Positions 14,841-17,590 of a DNA stretch of 17,590 nucleotides are shown one piece after another. This DNA is from DATKWF01 sp035529715 (GTDB lineage Bacteria > Chloroflexota > Dehalococcoidia > Dehalococcoidales > RBG-16-60-22). The first letter of the stretch is position 1, and every line of letters starts with the position of its first letter. Where the stretch lies: NCBI GenBank assembly GCA_035529715.1, contig DATKWF010000108.1, positions 1 to 17,590 on the forward strand. The letters run 5' to 3'. Made by a program: the position numbers and the translations under genes. Under the pieces are notes generated by a model. It was not told the origin of the DNA. It saw nothing but the letters and a program-made list of their open reading frames with translations, and made no database searches.

Positions 14841-14874
14841 TTCTTATTTGACCTCCTTTATGTCAGCAGGAGAA

Positions 14875-14910
14875 TAAAAAAGCCTCTCGCCTTTGAAAGG
14901 GCGAGAGGCT
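14875..14910 (-). terminator. Regulated terminator of the trpB2 T-box
   Basis: An 11-bp perfect stem on the minus strand: AGCCTCTCGCC (14910-14900, read downward) with GGCGAGAGGCT (14891-14881), loop of eight bases, followed by six T residues. It lies seven bases after the T-box element. Confidence 0.93.
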
Positions 14911-15184
14911 TGCCTTCGCGGTGCCACCCTTCTTGGTCATCTACTTAAATTAAAGTAAATGACCATCTCTATCAGGTACAGAGGTGAGATGGTTAGATTC
15001 TTTACCTCAATACCCTGGGACTTGATAACGCTTCCCCCGCGTCAAATCCTACTTGCCTCCTGGCTTTCGGTTTGCGACTCCCAAGTCCATTCAGCTTCTG
15101 CGCCGGCATCGGCTCACACCTTACCCGACTCTCTGGACCCCGCTTTGAAGCCTACTAGTCTTGTTCAAAGCCTTTACGCTATTT
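14875..15184 (-). promoter_or_regulatory. T-box riboswitch (tRNA-Trp) controlling trpB2
   Basis: Read on the minus strand, the T-box AAGGGTGGCACCGCG lies around 14931-14917, with UGGC (14926-14923) fitting an NCCA end with discriminator G, as in bacterial tRNA-Trp. Stem I has loop-E halves AGTA (15156-15153) and GAA (15092-15090), flanking the helix GGCTTC with GAAGCT. The specifier TGG (15089-15087) comes directly after GAA and is followed by A. A long terminator ends the leader. Specifier and T-loop agree independently on tRNA-Trp. Low charged tRNA-Trp should let transcription proceed into trpB2. Confidence 0.95.
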
Positions 15185-15190
15185 TAGGCA

Positions 15191-15219
15191 AGTCTAACAG
15201 CATGTTGTCAATTTGTCAA
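15191..15219 (-). promoter_or_regulatory. Promoter of the trpB2 T-box transcript
   Basis: On the minus strand a consensus TTGACA (15219-15214) and TAGACT (15196-15191) are exactly 17 bases apart. Transcription should start near 15184, just upstream of Stem I of the T-box. Confidence 0.8.
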
Positions 15220-15262
15220 GTATTTAAGTTAAGACTGAAGTGGTGAGGCCGAGAGAGCACTG

Positions 15263-15292
15263 TTGTCGTGTAATAAGAGGGTATGTTATACT
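15263..15292 (+). promoter_or_regulatory. Promoter of the rpsB-tsf-pyrH-frr operon
   Basis: TTGTCG (15263-15268) and TATACT (15287-15292) are 18 bases apart. TGT before the -10 box gives an extended -10. It is divergent from the trpB2 promoter, with about 45 bases between the two -35 boxes. A perfect palindrome overlaps the -10 box. Confidence 0.65.
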
Positions 15293-15306
15293 GTTAGGCA
15301 GTATAA
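15286..15306 (+). promoter_or_regulatory. Perfect inverted repeat over the rpsB promoter, candidate operator
   Basis: TTATACTG (15286-15293) and CAGTATAA (15299-15306) are exact reverse complements around TTAGG. The left arm contains the -10 hexamer, and the expected transcription start lies in the spacer or right arm. Because the left arm would not be transcribed, a DNA-level role fits better than an RNA hairpin. Confidence 0.4.
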
Positions 15307-15333
15307 GGCAATATGGGAAGGGGGGGCAGAAAT

Positions 15334-16119
15334 TTGCCAGATACAACTACCATTAAACAACTTTTAGAAGCCGGTGCCCACTTTGGGCATCAGACCAGCC
15401 GATGGCATCCCCGCATGAAGAATTACATCTTCACCAAGCGCAACGGTATTCATATAATTGATCTGGAGAAGACGGCGGTTATGCTGGATAAGGCCTGTGA
15501 TTTTGTCAAACAGGTGGTGGCTGAAGGCGGCACCATCCTCTTTGTCGGTACCAAAAAACAGGCTCAGGAGTCAGTTGCCGAAGAGGCACAGCGCTGTGGT
15601 ATGTACTACGTTGACCAGCGCTGGCTGGGCGGGATGCTGACCAACTTTGCTACCATACAGTCCCGCATTGACTACCTGGTCCGGTTGGAAGACCAGCAGT
15701 CCAGAGGGGAGTTTGGGCGCCTGTCTAAGAAGGAGATCTTGAAGATTGGTAAGGAAATTACTCGCCTCAATCATCAGATGGGCGGGTTCAAGGAGATGAC
15801 CAGCTTACCCAGTGCTCTGTTCGTTATTGACCCGATAAAGGAAAAGATTGCTCTTGCTGAAGCCAAGCGTATGGGAATACCAATTGTGTCTGTAGTGGAT
15901 AGTAATTGCAATCCTGACGAAGTAGATTATCCTGTTCCGGCTAATGATGATGCTATCAGGGCGATTAGACTGGTATGCAGTAAAATTGCCGATGCGGTTA
16001 CTGAAGGTAAGGCTGGTATTGCCGGGCTGCTGGCGGAGGAAGGCGAAGAAGAGGCTCCGGCGGAAGCGGAAGTGGTGGAAACTACGGAGCCGCTCATTTT
16101 TACCCCGGAAGAGGAATGA
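15334..16119 (+). CDS. rpsB: 30S ribosomal protein S2
   Basis: S2 joins late to the 30S subunit and helps S1 bind. Diagnostic stretches: IKQLLEAGAHFGHQTSRWHPRMKNYIF near the N-terminus, GGTILFVGTKKQAQESVAEEA, YVDQRWLGGMLTNFATIQSRI, and LPSALFVIDPIKEKIALAEAKRMGIP followed by VDSNCNPDEVDYPVPANDDA. The last 30 residues are an acidic tail. I prefer the TTG at 15334 (261 residues), since AAGGGGGGG (15318-15326) sits seven bases before it and the N-terminus then fits the family. The ATG at 15313 would use a weak site and add seven residues encoded by the ribosome-binding region. First gene of the rpsB-tsf-pyrH-frr operon. Confidence 0.95.
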   Translation: MPDTTTIKQLLEAGAHFGHQTSRWHPRMKNYIFTKRNGIHIIDLEKTAVMLDKACDFVKQVVAEGGTILFVGTKKQAQESVAEEAQRCGMYYVDQRWLGGMLTNFATIQSRIDYLVRLEDQQSRGEFGRLSKKEILKIGKEITRLNHQMGGFKEMTSLPSALFVIDPIKEKIALAEAKRMGIPIVSVVDSNCNPDEVDYPVPANDDAIRAIRLVCSKIADAVTEGKAGIAGLLAEEGEEEAPAEAEVVETTEPLIFTPEEE

Positions 16120-16132
16120 AGGAGGAATAATC

Positions 16133-16639
16133 TTGCCGATTTCAGCGGAGACAGTGAAAGAATTAAGGAAGCAGTCAGGAGCCGGGATTATGGAGTGCCG
16201 GAATGTTCTGCTTGAAGTGGAAGGAGACATGGCAAGGGCAGCCCAGATTCTGAAGGAGAGAGGTGTGCTCAAAGCGGAGAAAAAGGCGGAACGTGTGACC
16301 ACCCAGGGCTTGGTTGGTGCTTATATCCATACTGGTGGGCGCATTGGAGCTATGGTTGAGGTAAATTGTGAGACTGATTTTGTGGCTCGCACTGATGAAT
16401 TTAAGGAACTGGTTCACAATCTGGCAATGCAGGTAGCTGCTCAGGCACCTCAGTTCATCACTGCGGAGGAAATTCCCGAAGATGCTGATGATGTAGAACC
16501 TGAAGTAGCCTGTCTGCTTCTTCAACCCTATATTAAAGACCCTACCATGACGGTTAAAGATATCATTGTTGAAACCATTGCTAAGGTAGGCGAAAATATC
16601 AAAGTAGGTCGATTTTCCAGATTCGAGTTGGGCGATTAG
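16133..16639 (+). CDS. tsf: Elongation factor Ts, short form
   Basis: EF-Ts recharges EF-Tu by releasing GDP. The N-terminal UBA-like domain (ETVKELRKQSGAGIMECRNVL) and the EF-Tu contact motif NCETDFVAR are clear. At 168 residues it has one core subdomain, like the short EF-Ts of Thermus and cyanobacteria, about 60% of E. coli length. The start is TTG 16133, giving MPISAETVKEL, with GGAGG seven bases upstream. The frame is open further back into rpsB, but that part is rpsB out of frame. It begins 13 bases after the rpsB stop. Confidence 0.95.
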   Translation: MPISAETVKELRKQSGAGIMECRNVLLEVEGDMARAAQILKERGVLKAEKKAERVTTQGLVGAYIHTGGRIGAMVEVNCETDFVARTDEFKELVHNLAMQVAAQAPQFITAEEIPEDADDVEPEVACLLLQPYIKDPTMTVKDIIVETIAKVGENIKVGRFSRFELGD

Positions 16640-16650
16640 GAATCAAGATA

Positions 16651-17373
16651 ATGGCTGACACCAAATATAAGCGTGTGCTGCTCAAACTCAGCGGTGAGGC
16701 TTTCGGTGGTGAAAAGGAGTTTGGCATTGATGTACATACTTTAATCAGGGTAGCCCAACAGATTAAGCAGGTGGTGGAAATGGGGGTCGGTGTCGCCATC
16801 GTTGTCGGCGGGGGCAATATCTGGCGTGGTGGTGAGGCTGAGGCGAACGGCATGGACCGGGTCACTGCTGACTATGCCGGGATGTTGGCTACAGTGATAA
16901 ATGCCCTGGCTCTGCAGGACGCGCTGGAGAAGGAAGGGGTAAATACCCGAACCCAGTCATCTATCGGAATTAATCAGGTGGCTGAACCCTATATCAGGCG
17001 CCGTGCTATCCGCCATCTTGAGAAGGGCAGGGTGGTTATCTTCGCTGGTGGCACCGGTAATCCATATATGACCACTGACACGACGGCGGCTCTGCGGGCA
17101 ATAGAGATTGGGGCGGAAGTCCTGCTCATGGCAAAAAATAACGTGGATGGCGTCTATGATGCTGACCCGCTCAAAAATCCGGCTGCCAAGAAGTTTGACA
17201 GACTTACTCACCTTGAAGCGATAAACCGGCGTCTGGAAGTGATGGATGCCACCGCTCTTTCTTTGTGTTTAGACAACAAACTGCCAATAATCGTTTTTGA
17301 CCTTCAGGCTCCCCGTGGCGCGGAGAAAGCGGTAAATGGTGAGCCTATTGGTACTCTGGTATCGAGTGAATAG
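16651..17373 (+). CDS. pyrH: Uridylate kinase (UMP kinase)
   Basis: A bacterial hexameric UMP kinase of the amino-acid-kinase fold making UDP from UMP with ATP. The 240 residues have the usual length. Motifs: VLLKLSGEAFGGEKEFGID (ATP phosphate loop), VVGGGNIWRGG, GTGNPYMTTDTTAALRAIE, and AKNNVDGVYDADPLKNP. The start ATG 16651 is 11 bases after tsf, with a modest AGGA site. The enzyme is usually GTP-activated and UTP-inhibited (known of the family). Position between tsf and frr is the standard order. Confidence 0.97.
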   Translation: MADTKYKRVLLKLSGEAFGGEKEFGIDVHTLIRVAQQIKQVVEMGVGVAIVVGGGNIWRGGEAEANGMDRVTADYAGMLATVINALALQDALEKEGVNTRTQSSIGINQVAEPYIRRRAIRHLEKGRVVIFAGGTGNPYMTTDTTAALRAIEIGAEVLLMAKNNVDGVYDADPLKNPAAKKFDRLTHLEAINRRLEVMDATALSLCLDNKLPIIVFDLQAPRGAEKAVNGEPIGTLVSSE

Positions 17374-17378
17374 AGAAG

Positions 17379-17590
17379 ATGGCTAGTGACCTTCTGCTCA
17401 ATATTGAAAAAAAGATGCAGATTTCGGTCAGGGCTTTGGAGGATGATTTAGCTACCATCCGTACTGGACATGCTACCCCTGCCCTGATTGAACATATTAA
17501 GGTGGAATATGCCGGTGTGCCTACCCCGCTTAATCAAATTGCTGGCATTACTGCACCCGAAGCCAGGCTCCTCGTTATCCAGCCGTGGGA
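17379..17590 (+). CDS. frr: Ribosome recycling factor, N-terminal part; 3' end outside window
   Basis: RRF splits post-termination ribosomes with EF-G. The first 70 residues are visible: MASDLLLNIEKKMQISVRAL, then LATIRTGHATPALIEHIKVEYAG, VPTPLNQIAGITAPEARLL and VIQPW, the normal start of domain I followed by domain II. The usual RTGRA reads RTGHA here. The ATG at 17379 is five bases from the pyrH stop, with GAGAAG as a weak ribosome binding site overlapping the pyrH stop. The gene runs off the end of the window. Confidence 0.93.
   Translation, partial: MASDLLLNIEKKMQISVRALEDDLATIRTGHATPALIEHIKVEYAGVPTPLNQIAGITAPEARLLVIQPW

Noticed and set aside
15805..16302. Minus-strand open frame of 165 codons opposite rpsB and tsf
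   Set aside because: Spans two well-defined genes on the other strand and shows no family motif.

Overview
The window carries housekeeping genes of a bacterium, most likely from Chloroflexota and Dehalococcoidia-like. That placement rests on recognised protein families and gene order, not on a database search, so it is moderate. Supporting signs are two T-box riboswitches outside an obvious Firmicutes context, a type-2 isoleucyl-tRNA synthetase, alpha-type glutamine synthetase, short EF-Ts, frequent TTG and GTG starts with strong Shine-Dalgarno sites, and mid-range GC content. No phage, insertion sequence, CRISPR array or restriction/defence system was seen.

Layout: (1) 1-3426, nitrogen and amino-acid metabolism: the 3' part of glnA, an aspartate-type aminotransferase, and convergent to it a glycine C-acetyltransferase (kbl). 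(2) 3602-3678, tRNA-Asp(GTC) on the minus strand. (3) 3850-8686, a plus-strand run in which the S6-SSB-S18 operon (rpsF-ssb-rpsR) is followed directly by the rpmH-rnpA-yidD-yidC-jag cluster. A beta-propeller lipoprotein resembling BamB sits between yidD and yidC. (4) 8687-12116, a promoter and T-box leader followed by ileS. (5) 12118-15219, minus strand: trpB2 under its own promoter and tryptophan T-box, then its terminator, which runs into the promoter of a lipoprotein HtrA/Deg protease. (6) 15263-17590, the rpsB-tsf-pyrH-frr operon, divergent from trpB2; frr is cut by the window end.

Functionally the window links ribosome and translation components (S6, S18, L34, S2, EF-Ts, RRF, IleRS, tRNA-Asp, the RNase P protein) with membrane protein insertion and envelope quality control (YidD, BamB-like lipoprotein, YidC, KhpB/Jag, HtrA). 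Two genes are wired to amino-acid supply through uncharged tRNA. The ileS leader has a UGGU T-loop fitting A73 of tRNA-Ile. The trpB2 leader has a UGG specifier and a UGGC T-loop fitting G73 of tRNA-Trp.

The most interesting items are: an IleRS whose HIGH signature reads GIHH, with KMSKA in place of KMSKS; an orphan trpB2 under a tryptophan T-box, with a possible Trp-codon-bearing leader ORF between riboswitch and gene; an eight-bladed BamB-like lipoprotein apparently coupled to YidC; a perfect palindrome over the rpsB promoter; and a near-leaderless htrA whose -35 box lies in the terminator tract of trpB2. I found no wholly new multi-gene system.
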